Assembly (NCBI GenBank): GCA_000151295.1
Contig: GG745343.1
Coordinates: 621,517-671,435, forward strand
From: Allomyces macrogynus ATCC 38327
Taxonomy: Eukaryota; Blastocladiomycota; Blastocladiomycetes; Blastocladiales; Blastocladiaceae
Reading direction: 5' to 3'
DNA: 49,919 bases
Part shown: positions 38,574 through 49,215 of the stretch, piece after piece
Position numbering within the stretch: position 1 is the first letter of the stretch
How the letters are laid out: each line of letters begins with the position of its first letter
Made by a program: the position numbers and the translations under genes
The notes under the pieces: model-generated
The model's database searches: none
Seen by the model: only the letters and a program-made list of their open reading frames with translations
Told to the model about the DNA's origin: nothing

Positions 38574-41022
38574 ATGCCTGACGACAGCATCTCAAACGTT
38601 GGCACCAACAATACCACAGCTGCTCCTGGTACCACTGAGTTGACCCCGACTACTGACAACGACCAGGGTGAGCTCGAAAAGATTCGAGCATTGTATTTTG
38701 ACACAGTCCACACGCTCAACAGGATGACGGGGGTGAATGAGATCACAGGGTTTGTGATCTTCCTGCCACCAAGTGCACCAGGCCCAGTGACTCATGCTTC
38801 CTTTGCTGCATTCGCATGTAGATACTGGTGCAAGGCCTGCAAGAACATGAAGTGCCGCAATAAAATGACATGAGACAAAGGTTACAGCACAGGCACAAGC
38901 GTGTCAGTTCTCAAGGCGCACCTGACCCCCTGCATTGGGCTCAATTTTGACATCAAGAACACGCGCAAGAGCAAGCAGCTTCAACTCGCATCCATGAAGG
39001 CCAGTGTCAAGCTCTCATCCAACTCAATGGTCTCGACCGAGTTTATTTGCACCATCCTCGTCTTCCTCATCCTCACGCTCAACATTGGGTTTTGTGTGTT
39101 GAGTAACCCATTCCTCATCCTGCTCGTGTCGCTTGTTGTCAGCGACATGGATCAGGTGGTTGGGTACAAGACGGTCGAGAACTACTTCAAGCGCATCCTC
39201 GTGCCGGGCTGGAAGTCATACATGACTGTGTGGATGTCGAGATTGGTGCTGTTTGCTCATTTGATGACCGATATTTGGTCGCATGGTATGCTTACTTCTC
39301 ATTTCATTGAACAATTCGCATGATTGGCTCTAACGCTCCTGAGCTGATTTCAGGCACAAACAGCTACATGGGGTTGACTGTACATTTTGTCGACTCCCAG
39401 TTCAACTTGCACAATCTCGTCCTCGCGTTCTGGCATGTGCCTAACCGCACGGCCAACACAATCAAGTCTGTCTACTTTACAGTCATGAACAAGTTCAACC
39501 TGGTCAAGAGGGTATGCTGCATGAGCTCTCAAATCCTTTTTTGCCATCTTCACAAGCTGACCACATTTTTTGGGTTAAATTGCTAGATCTGCTTTATGAC
39601 AGCCGACAACACCTTGGCCAACACAGCGTTTTTGCACAGGGCATCCAAGGAGATCGTGCAGCACATGCACCGCCCCATCGTGCCATCTTTCTTGATGGTT
39701 GTGTGGCCATTTGGGCTCAGCTGCACCGCCCACATCATTAACCTTGTGGTCAAGGAGGCGCTCGCCGATTTGGGGCCAAGTATCACCAAGGTATGCTGTC
39801 TTCTGCTGCTGATGCAACAAGCCTGGGATGCTTATATTTGCTAAACCCAGTTTGTGCACATTGAGTAGATCAAGAAGCTCCTGTCGCACATCAAGGCCTC
39901 GCCCATCTGCGTCCACAACAACCATGGCTTCACAAATGCCTATCATTTGGTGCTCGTGTGGAATGAGGTCAAACGCCACAGTGGCATGGACCCGGCTGCC
40001 ATTGACACGCTCGAGTTTGAGCTGTTTGGGCTCGAGTACCCAAATGTCCTCATGGTCAATTTGGTCGAGACAGTGGACGAGGAGGAGTGGGTCAAGGCCA
40101 AGGACAAGAACCCGCCCACGCTCATGATGGATATTGAAATGTGCTGGAACTTGATGCATGCCATGCTCAAGCGCACATACGACCTGTGGCATGCAATCAA
40201 GCAGTGGGTGCATTGGAACGACCTCCCTGAATCGATTTGGCTCCTGGAACCTGACGACTGGGCGGCTGTCAAGTACATGTATGAGTATCTCGAGTTTTTT
40301 GTTGATGGTATGATTTGTCACTTCATGGCTCGCTTCTCTCCATCCATCCCCTGACATAAAGGTATCGACCATAGTGACAAATGTGCTCTTGATGCAGTGC
40401 GGCCCGACCATCACCAAGATGGTGATTGTGATTGACCAGGTTCATGAGCATGTTCAGTATTACAAGAACCTTGCTTCTTCATCAGTTGCCCACCTTGTCC
40501 ACATGCCCACACTTTGGGAAACGATGACTGCCGTCCATATCCAACATGCAGCATCACTTTTGTGCAGTTTCTTTGACTCACTTTCTCGCATGTAGACTGA
40601 TTCAGGTGGTCGAATTTTTTGCTGCATGTGCAGGCATCGACATTTGGGCCAGCGTCAGCACACCACACGTCAAGCCGCCTGCAGAAAAACGTCGCTGGGT
40701 TGGGAAGCCCATCCACAACACGCCAGCGGCCATGCCAGCAGGGGGCCAAGGCCTGCGCACCGAGGTTCTGGCTTATTTGGCCGCAAACGAGGACCACAAG
40801 GACCCGGTGGAGTATTGGCGCGACAACAAGATGTATCCGTGCATGTGCATCACAGCGCGTGGGCTCTTTGGGATGCAGCCGACTTCCGTGCCATGCGAGT
40901 CGCTCTTTTCACGGGCCAAGCTTGTTGCCATGGACATGCGCAACCAGCAAAGGCTGGAGACGCTGGAGGGGCGGCTGCTTGGTTCTGACTGGAGCCCGGC
41001 ATGCACTGCCCATGATTGCTGA
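38574..41022 (+). pseudogene. hAT-family transposase with introns
   Basis: Exons are readable at about 38574-39285, 39354-39511, 39587-39790, 39869-40307, 40362-40475 and about 40600-41022, with GTATG...AG introns; the first three joins keep frame. The N-terminal part has a BED-like zinc-finger half (CRYWCKACKN) and HL. FMTADNTLANTAF contains the catalytic-region Asp. The C-terminal part has the hAT dimerisation signature DPVEYWRDN, YPCMCITARGLFG and VPCESLFSRAKLV. A TGA at 38871-38873 interrupts the BED region and the fourth intron join shifts frame, so this copy is probably inactive. It would have moved DNA by cut-and-paste with 8-bp target duplications, which is known for the family but not seen here. 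Confidence 0.78.
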
Positions 41023-41199
41023 CAACGTGCTGCAGCAGAGGGTGGACTTGGGTACGGCGCAGAAGTTTGCTCTTACTTTCGATTCTCAAGGTGATGCTGA
41101 TGTGTTTGTTGCCAAGTAAGAAGTTGGTTGCAGTGATGTTGAATCAGTGGTTTTTGATTTGCTGTTGTTGTTTAGAATGGAATTGGCTGCAAAAACTTG

Positions 41200-43060
41200 G
41201 TCAGGATCAGGTCAGCGATTGGCCAGACTGGCCAATGCATCAACAAATGAGAGGCAGCCCTTGGACGCTTGGTACATGTCTTCAATGAACTGGCCCTTGA
41301 CTGTTCCAATCTTCGGTTGATGCACATTGCGGTCCTGGCACATTGACGCACGTCGTTCACGACTGTATAATTGACTGCTCAATGATGGCGACTTGAGCGA
41401 TTTGAGCTGAGACGTGGCAATTGAGAGGACAATACCATCAGCTGCAACAAGATCGAGTTTTTCACTCGCAGGACATGCACAATCAAAGATATTGGCCTTG
41501 ATTTCCATCAGGTACACAAATGCCGAGATCCATGATGGCATTCGAGAGCGCAGCCCATCCCATGTCTTGCCAGCAGCAATGGCATCGTCTCATGGCCCAT
41601 CAAAAACAGTGACATAGTGTGCAATTTTGGCAGCCCACCACGTTGCAACTGAAGCACCCGACGTGCAGAAAACCTCGAGATATTCGAGAATCAACTCGAA
41701 AGCAAGGAGAGTGACGTTATTCACATTGACAATCCCCATGTCAGCCATCCCATGGTGTATCAAACCTGCAAGCTGTGCAGCGCATCGTGCACAGTGTCAT
41801 GCATTGCACATATGAGAGCGTGAAGACCACTGATTTACTTAGCTTCTCAGTGCACACACTGCCACAACAGGTGCATGTCTCAGTCATGCCTGGGTTCATG
41901 ATTACAGTGTCACATGGGTCACCAATCACATTCCCACCGCCAAATTACTGCACAAACCACCCTTTTCCATGAACAGAATGGCCACAATGCACAGACTTGA
42001 GCGTCTCGTCATGGTTGATATCGTGAATGCACAGGTATGGCTTGGTTGAGGCAATGGGGACTGGTTTTGGCAGTGTGTCATTGTGATGGCCAGGATCATG
42101 CAGGTCACCAACATTTTCGGGCGGATCATCAACTTCATCGTGCAAATTGCCACCATCATGGTGGGTACAGTCAGGACCACCATGCGGGTCATCAAAATCG
42201 TCATCCAGGTTCTCACCATCTTCACTGCCAAATTCGCTGCCAAACTGCTCTTCATCTTCAACAATCTTGGCTTCAAGTGGCAAAAGAACAGGTATGGCCG
42301 GGATCCAGAAATCAGTTGCAGGTTTATGCAAGCATTGAACATGAGTGCATCAATGTTGCATGGTTGTTGGGCAGGAAGCGCAGATCACAGAAAATGTGCG
42401 ATCTGAGCGTTTTTGCTGCAAGATTGGCCGAAGCACGCCATCCTCGGTATCATAGAAGAGATACATGTGGTCAGGAAAATTAGGGTTGATGCCATGACGG
42501 TTTGAGCCAATGAGGCGAGTATCAGCAAATGGGTGTGGTCAGCAGTCATCAAGTGACCACTGTGCATCAGGTACATTGGGGTTGAAACAACTTGAGAGCA
42601 ATTGGTCATGCAAGTCAATTGCTGTGAGTGGAAAACGAGCAAGAGAATGGCCTGTAACAAGGTAGGCAATGACATGCATCACATGGATGCATCCAAGCAT
42701 GGTCTGGTGGATGACATGTGCTTGTTCATGGTCATTGAGCGACAGGTACTCGAGTTCCAGGCCATTAGCGCGCAGTGCCTGCTCATACAAACAAGCAGAC
42801 GAACAGGCACTGCATGATGCACAGAGATGTGACCAAGTGCCAATGGTCGTCTTGAAAAAAAGAACAACTGCAAATGGCCCAGTAGAATTGACAACATTGG
42901 CGTCAGCAGCAGCAGATCCAGCGCAAAGAGCTTGAAGTATCAACAGCAAAACAAAGCTGTATTGCGTGTGGCGCGTGACAATCGTGTGCGCGCTGGACCA
43001 ATGGCCACCAACAAACGCAAAGATAGTAAAGCAAACATGGGTCCGCGTGGGGGTGCACAT
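41200..43060 (-). pseudogene. cysteine-cluster gene of the KDZ-transposon-associated (CxC) kind, degraded
   Basis: A single minus-strand frame runs from about 43060 to 41741, interrupted by TGA at 42539-42541, TGA at 42350-42352 and TAA at 41945-41947. After a frame change near 41745 it continues through TGA at 41590-41592 to about 41212. Features in order: LNDHEQAHVIHQTMLG and GHSLARFPL, a SWIM-like FSVICASCP...CTHVQCL cluster, an acidic low-complexity segment, TCTCCGSVC, VQCMTLCTMRCTAC, a helical part with ATWWAAKIAHYV, and DCACPASEKLDLVAADGIVLS. The Cys clusters followed by a (V/A)DGI strand recall the CxC5/CxC6 domains found with KDZ transposases in fungi. No KDZ transposase is present. 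The assignment needs a profile search. Confidence 0.45.
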
Positions 43061-43245
43061 GGGTGGGGTACCTGAAGGGGAACCCGGACCTCACCGCGTG
43101 AGCGCCATCAGCTCGGAAGAGCTCCCCAACTACGGAGATGGGACCTGTGAGTGTGTGTGGTGGACCAAGTGACACGTGGCGGCACAGGAGGCCACACACG
43201 GGGTACTGCAGGGCTACACGCGGGGAAATTCCGTACCCTGAGCAG

Positions 43246-43984
43246 TTACGCTGTAGGCGTGGAGAGTGATGGGGCCCTGGTGCGGAGCCAGGCAGTGGAT
43301 GGGTCATTGCGCAGGTATCGATGGTACGCATCAGAGCGCCAGCAACTGAGCCGCTGGATGACGTCGGGTGCGATGTCCTGCTGGTCAAGGAAGGTGGCGG
43401 CGCCTGCATGCAGTGAATGGCCAGTGAGTGTGGGCCGGCCCATGGCAGCACACAGACGGGAATGGAACCAGTGCTGCACCAGGTACTGGCTGTTGCAATG
43501 CTGGAAGAGCGGGCCTGACGGGCTGAGCATCGAGTGAGCAGCAAGGTACATGGACACAGTGAGTGAGGGGTTGTTGGCAGCGTCCCAGGTGGGGAGACGG
43601 ATGTCGTTGCCTGTGTACAGGGGTGGGCCCAGAGGGAGCTCAGCTTGTAAGCCGCCGACATCAAATCATGGGTGTTGTGGACAAGGCTGGCTGTGCTGAG
43701 TTGAGCGCCGTGGACCAGTGTTGCCGCGCGCTGGCACGGGTGTGCGCGCACTTTGGTCGGGGAGCATCGAGTGTGCAGCAGGATGATGATGCGGCCAGGG
43801 GCGCCAGGGTCAGTGGTGCGCCTGGGAGTATGACTGGTGGAGCGACTGGTGGTGCAAGGCATGGTGATGAATGCGGGGCCGAGGCAGTGTCAGGAGCGAG
43901 AGCATGAGCAACGGGCCCATTAAAAGGAACGGGCGCAAGGAGTGGCAGAGGCTGAGGGGGCACACGCAGGGGCAGCACCAGGGG
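43246..43984 (-). pseudogene. tyrosine recombinase of DIRS copy 2
   Basis: The C-terminal domain reads GRPTLTGHSLHAGAATFLDQ, then DVIQRLSCWRSDAYHRYLR. This is the fungal-type recombinase signature H-S-x-R-x-G-x-A-T...W...Y. The Arg of the H-x-x-R box is His here (CGT to CAT type change), while the Trp and the nucleophile Tyr are present. The N-terminal half is Pro/Ala/Ser-rich and lies in a shifted frame; the join near 43660 has a TGA. Probably inactive. Confidence 0.72.
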
Positions 43985-45906
43985 TCAATGTGTGAGCGAC
44001 TCATGCGAGTGGGGCAAGTCATCGGGCAAGTCCATGATGCGGAGCTGTGGGCAGAGAGTCGCAAGACGAGAGGACTGGCCCTGGCTGAGTGCGTCTGCAA
44101 CTTCATTCTCTACGCCCTTGACATGGGCGACGCGCAGAGACCAATCATGGGCGAGCTCGAGGCAAGCAAACTCGGATGCGAGTTCAGTGAGGTTGGTGTG
44201 CTGAGCCGTGAATGCATTGAAGATGCAGACAGCTGTGGCATTGTCGCAGAGCACGAGGACGTGATGGCGAGCCAGGGGCCAGTGATTGGCGAGCCAATGC
44301 AGTGCGAGAATCATGGTGCACGCCTCGAGGAGGTTGATGCGGGTGATGTCTGTGCTGACATCGAGCAGGTCGTGGGGACGGGTCAGGCTGATGTTGAGGG
44401 CTGGGACGTAGACCCCCATGCCACGGCCCGATGTGTCAGTCACAAGGACGAGATCGGCGTCCGAGAGGCACCAGTGCCACAGGCGCCAAAGCGACAACAA
44501 GGTGCGGGAGGCAAGCTGGCCGCGCCACCATGCCAGCACCAAGCGCGCACGCGGCAGGAGCAGAATCGGCAGGTGGGGAGGGAGGTGGTGCGAGCCGCGC
44601 ATGGCAATGAGTGTGCACAATGGGTGCAGGATTGCGTGGCCGGGCGGAAAGACGGCTGACGCCCATGCCGCCCAGCCCGCGAACAACTGGATTTGCTTGA
44701 CAGTGGCGTGGCCGGCTGCCAGGAAGGCGTCAATCATGGCGATCACGCGGACTGCCTTTGACCGTGGAAGCAAGACGGTCAGGCCGGGCGTGTCGATTTG
44801 CAGACCGAGAATTTCGAGTGTTGGAGCCATAGAGCGCCTTCAGAACCAAGTAGGGGACGCCAAGGTAGTCAAGCAGCAAGAGGAACAAGGCAAACTCGGG
44901 CAGTGGCGTGCTGAGCTGGACACCATCATGGTCTGATACCAAGAAGAAATCATCCATATACACCCAAAACTCGGATGTGGGGCGGCCAGTGACCTTGCCG
45001 AGGATCCAGCACAACAGCACGGCAAACTGGCACCACACACACGGCCAGGATCGGGCGCCAAAGCATGTGCAGCGGTCGAGGTACATGGTGCCGAACAGGT
45101 GAAACAATTGCCGGAGCTGCCAAAGCGGGTGGACTGGGAGTAGGCGAAACGCGCTCTTTACGTCCGCCTTCCAGAGCGTGATGCAGTCGGCTCTGGACTT
45201 GGTGGCCAGGTTGCAAACACGGCAGCACAGCAGGACGAGCAAGTCGTATGCGACAGCTGTGTCAGCGCGTGTGATGGTGTCGTTGGGGGGCAGACTGCGC
45301 GCGTAGGACAGGTCCGAGATGATGCGCGGCTTGGATGGTCTGTCGGCACACACAACAACGCCCAGTGGGTTGGTGCGCAGGTGAAGAGGAGGGCAGGAAT
45401 CAACTGGCGCAACCAGGGAGACGCGCCCCACAGCAAGTTCCTTGTCAAGGAAAGCCTGGAGGATGTCGCGGTGCTCCACCTCAATCTGGCCGTGATTGGG
45501 ATGAATCTTGTTGGGTGCTGGGGGCACCAACAGGTGGCTGGCGTATGGCCAAATTCCTTCACGCAGCGCATGGTCCCAGGATGACAAGCGCCTGGTTTGG
45601 AAAGTCAGAGAGCAAACAGACAAAGCGATCTGCGTTGATGGGTGTATTAATGCGAAACAAGGAATGATGCTTGTCCACCGTCACCCACACGGGACCCCAT
45701 GGTCCAGCGCGTGGTGGAGCAGCGGAGAGAGTGGGTTCAGAAAGGATGCGTTCGACTGAAGTGGTGACAGCCTCCAGGTCGTCAGGCTTGAAGAGAAGGC
45801 GCTGTGACCATGCTGGCACGTCCTTTGACTGGTCGACCAATGGCAGGAGCGCATTGGGGGTGAGGATGTGCACAGGCGCCAGCATGGTCACACTGCAGGC
45901 GCTCAT
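43985..45906 (-). pseudogene. reverse transcriptase-RNase H of DIRS copy 2
   Basis: Three frame pieces: 45906-45559, 45623-44730 and 44830-43985. Reverse transcriptase motifs are KPRIISDLS, LWKADVKSAFRLLPVHP (motif A) and the active-site VYMDDFFLV. The third piece continues with LEILGLQIDTPG and RNase H motifs VTDTSGRGMG, LLEACTMILALHWLA, LCDNATAVCIF and NEVADALS, so all four acidic residues are retained. Frame changes near 45600 and 44820 break the polyprotein. It copies element RNA into DNA in the cytoplasm when intact. Confidence 0.8.
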
Positions 45907-47388
45907 TGCTTGACGCCGTGACAGGCGCCTCCCATGAGGGCCAAGTGCGCAGTGGGCGAGATGGAGCTGGGGCGGTGGTTCTGGCAGTCAGCCCAAATGT
46001 GGTTGGCATTACCACACCCGAGGCAAACATGCAGCTGCTTGCATTTCATGACAACGCACTTGCCACCATGCCATTCCACGAGAGGCACTCCAGGGGCGGC
46101 GTGTAGGCGTCATTGGTGCAGGCAATCTTAGCCGGCTTGGCGGGGCCTGATGATGACAACAACGAGGACAATGGCAAGTCGCGCAAGCTGGTGGCCCAGC
46201 CACGCTTCAGCCCAAGGTCGTCAACATAGTGCATGTTGGCGCAGTCAAGCACCTCAACCCAGTTGTACCTGAGCGTGAGCACCATGTGGCGCGCGTTGAG
46301 CTCGAGTGTCACAAGCTTGTCCATGTTGGTCATCTGTGACACGAGCACCACAAACTGGTCGCAGTACTTGCTGAAGCGACGCTTGTGGGGGTAGAAGACC
46401 TCCATGTAGGCCTTGAGCGTGGTCATGCGCATGATGGCATCGCCTGGGTTCTTGACCAGGAACTCCTTGGGCGTCAGTGGCAGCGCTGGCCAGCCGTCCT
46501 TGGTGTAGGTAATGTTGAGCGCGAACTCAGTGACGTCGGTGCCAAGCGGTGGGATGTGGCTGATCGAGAACGTCATGTTGGAGAGGAGCAAGTGCAGGTC
46601 ACAAGCTTGGAGCAGCAGCAGGTTCAACATCTTCACCACCTGCTCAACCTCAAACAGGAACTGGACGTAGTCGTGCGAGTTGGCTTCATGCAGCATCTTG
46701 AGCAAAGACAGGGTCTTGGCGTCAATCGTCTCCTCACTGTGGATCGGCTTGGACATGAAGCAGTACTTGAGCAGCTTGTGGTCACCGCTCAGGCCGAGGT
46801 GTTCAGCTGGGGACTGGCTGTGGCCCAAGGTCGGGTCAATGCTGTGCACGACAAGCATGCAGCCAACCTCGTCAAGGTGCGAGGCGCGCGACATCTTGGC
46901 CCACACTAGCAGCACAGGGACGATAAACGGCTGCAGGTCGCCTATTGCTTGGCGAGCGGCCAGGCCCATGAACGAGTATGTGAATCCGGCAGGCAGGGGT
47001 GGCATCTGCAATGACTGCTGCTGCTGCAATTCAGCCTTGATGCGAGCATGGAGCGAGTGGGTGGCACCCGAATCGCCATTCGCGCCAGGACAAGCGTGAG
47101 CTGGTGGAGCAGGGTTGCTGGAGCACAGCACCAAGCAGGATTGGGCGGAGTAGGCACGGCTGGGCCTGTGTTGCCACTGTCAGCATCTTCCCTCTCGTGG
47201 TCGAGCTGATCTTCAACCGAGCCGCTGGTGCTAGGCGACAGGTCGATGGTTGCCTGAGTGGCAGTTGTGCAGAATGACGACAAGGCGGCATTGGAGGCAG
47301 CAGCATGGGGTGACGACAAGGTGGCATTGGCACTGTTGGTGGCAGTGCGATGGGTAGCCCTGTGGGTACCGGCTGCCATGGTTGACAT
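45903..47388 (-). pseudogene. Gag-like nucleocapsid protein of DIRS copy 2
   Basis: Start ATG 47388 with an Ala/Thr/Ser-rich N-terminus. A frame change near 47125 leads to a long frame (to 46046) with a Gln tract and a helical domain (YTKDGWPALPLTPKEFLVKN, then MTTLKAYMEVFYPHKRRFS). Another change near 46090 gives the C-terminal CCHC zinc knuckle CLGCGNANHIWADC. A zinc knuckle ahead of the reverse transcriptase marks a Gag protein that packages RNA. Confidence 0.7.
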
Positions 47389-47504
47389 GAATGGGGTATA
47401 TACGCGATGAGAGCAGTGAGCCGAGTGGCAGCGAGGGGAGCTGGGACAGCGAGGGGAGCTGGGACAGCGAGCGCCCTTGGCCATGGGTGGTGCGAGTTCT
47501 TGTA

Positions 47505-47800
47505 GGGCGAGTGGGACGTGGGCGCGGGCGCGCTGCTGTCAGCTGCATGCTGGAGGAGACGAGTGGGACGTGCGCACTGGCGCGCGGCAGTCAGCTGCAT
47601 GCGTGCGAGCAGTTAGCGGGACGTGGGCGCGAGTGCGCCGCCATCAACTGTGTGCACTGAAAGAGCTGTGGAGGCAGAGCGCCAGAGCATGGGATGAAGC
47701 GTGTTAGCGGGACATGGGCGCGAGTGCGCTGCTGTCGACTGAGTGCGCTGAAGGAACCGTGGAGGCGGAGCGCCAGAGCGCAGTATGAAGCGTCGGCCTG
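47505..47800. repeat. GC-rich tandem repeats at the 5' end of DIRS copy 2
   Basis: Two copies of a 91-base unit start at 47612 and 47703 (GTTAGCGGGAC(G/A)TGGGCGCG...). Shorter related units of about 55 bases precede them from 47505 (GAGTGGGACGTG...GTCAGCTGCATGC). They lie about 120-430 bases upstream of the gag ATG and could be promoter repeats or part of the element's terminal repeat. Confidence 0.6.
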
Positions 47801-48426
47801 TGTGAGTGAAGAGGTGTATGCTGGTCTGGGGGAGCCGAGTGGTGGAGGAGCGGAAGTTGGGACAGCCAGAGTTTCAGTCGATACAGCGTGTTGTTCCCCC
47901 AGCAGCTGCGCCGCTCCCAAACAACCTGCACTGTCACATCCTCTTGCATGTAGTCATGGACAGCAAAGATATGGAGCAACAGGTCAGTGTGGGGAAATGC
48001 CACAAGAAGACCAATTTCGTCAAGGTTTTCGTTCTTGACAGGTCCAAACTCCAGCAGCGCAAGTGGCTTGTCAATAAAGGGCCCTTCCACTGATGCTTGC
48101 AGGAAAAGCGCTGGTGTAATGGCAGTTGGTCACTCAGCAGGACAAGGCAAGGGGTGAACAAGCAGCTCAATACCAACTAGATTGATTTCAGGCGCATAGG
48201 GCAAGGGCAAGTCTAGGTCGGGCAAGTCCTTGGGGTCGGGCAAGTCCTCAGGCAAGTGCGGGTCAGGAACCACAAGCTCAGGTTGGGGTGTAGCAGCTGG
48301 AGGGGGACAATCGGCAAGCTTCATGGTGCTGACAGCAAATGACGCTTGGGTGCGGCCATTTCGAAGTTTGTACTTCCTCTTGTGGCGGACAACAACTTGC
48401 ACACTGTTAAAATCGTCGTCAGTCAT
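47704..48426 (-). pseudogene. orphan ORF with internal TGA, unknown function
   Basis: ATG at 48426 begins a basic N-terminus (VQVVVRHKRKYKLRNGRTQA) followed by a Pro/Asp/Leu-rich linker. TGA at 48130-48132 interrupts it, and the same frame continues with an ordered segment (KPLALLEFGPVKNENLDEIG, FPHTDLLLHIFAVHDY) that has no ATG of its own until 48090. The continuity of hydrophobic patterning on both sides suggests one gene. The 3' part runs into the tandem repeats of DIRS copy 2, so it was probably truncated by that insertion. No family recognised. Confidence 0.4.
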
Positions 48427-48889
48427 GTTGCTGGTGAGAGTGTTGACAGCGAGCACTTCTTCCTGCTGAGCAGCTGAAGTCAGTCACAGCTCACAACGAT
48501 TCGGCTGTCGGGAACCACGTCATTCAGAACCGATGGCGCTTTGCTTCAAGTTCAATCCAACAAATCATCTTGCTCCATGATCAGTGACAACAGGTCGCCT
48601 TCTTGCTCTTCTTGCTTGACTTCAAGCTTCCCCAAAATGTCTGCGCGCTCCCAAGCGAATCAATGGCCATCAGAACCTCAAATTGAATAGGGCATTTTCA
48701 GTTGACACAGCACAAAATGATCAGTTTTGTAAGTACAATGACGTGAACCCAACAAACGACAAAATCACAGGAATGTTGGGAGGAAACAATATAGCAGAGT
48801 TATGCTTTCACCTAGCAGGCCCCATTGCAGATCAGGCAACTTGCTCGCACCTTGCAGCACACACTTGTTGCTATGTGATTGTCACCTAC
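48427..48889. other. spacer, nothing recognised
   Basis: Presumed upstream region of the orphan ORF, followed by AT-richer DNA. No gene, repeat or RNA was recognised. Confidence 0.4.
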
Positions 48890-49215
48890 TGACCTGCCAT
48901 GTTGTGCTTGCTTGTGGCCACTGACTGACCCACCATGTCGCGCGCACTTGCAGCCGCTGACCAACCCGCCATTTTGCGCACACTCGCGGCTGCCAACCAA
49001 CCCGCCATGTTGCATGCGCTTGCAGCCACCAACCAACCCGCCACTTTGTGTGCACTCACTCATGGCCACTGACTGACCCGCCATGTTGTGTGTGCTCATG
49101 GCTGCCAACTGACCCGCCATAATGCACTCGCTCATGGCTGCCAACCAACCCACCATGTCGTGCGCGCTTGCAGCTGCCAACCAACCCACCAAGCCACATG
49201 TGCTCACAGCTGCTG
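48890..49215. repeat. 36-bp minisatellite
   Basis: About nine degenerate copies of a 36-base unit, CCCGCCATGTTGTG...GCTCATGGCTGCCAAC. Because 36 is a multiple of three, every frame stays open and gives a 12-residue repeat (HGGLVGSRECAQN-like on the minus strand); the resulting 276-codon frame is a repeat artefact, not a gene. Confidence 0.8.

Larger units (their letters stand above)
43246..47820 (-). mobile_element. DIRS-like tyrosine-recombinase retrotransposon (copy 2)
   Basis: Minus-strand order gag with CCHC knuckle, reverse transcriptase, RNase H, tyrosine recombinase, preceded by GC-rich tandem repeats in the presumed 5' end. It is nearly complete in content but broken by several frame changes. 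The recombinase ends differ in sequence from those of copies 1 and 3, so it is a separate lineage. Terminal repeats were not resolved. Confidence 0.78.

Noticed and set aside
42903..43862. 319-codon minus-strand frame beside copy 2
   Set aside because: Ser/Thr/Pro/His-rich shadow; the true recombinase motifs lie in another frame of the same strand.
7133..48132. TGA as a reassigned or selenocysteine codon
   Set aside because: The receptor, integrase-neighbour and ankyrin-like genes end at TGA with no sensible continuation, TGG encodes Trp throughout, and no selenocysteine element is apparent. Decay of CGA explains the pattern better.
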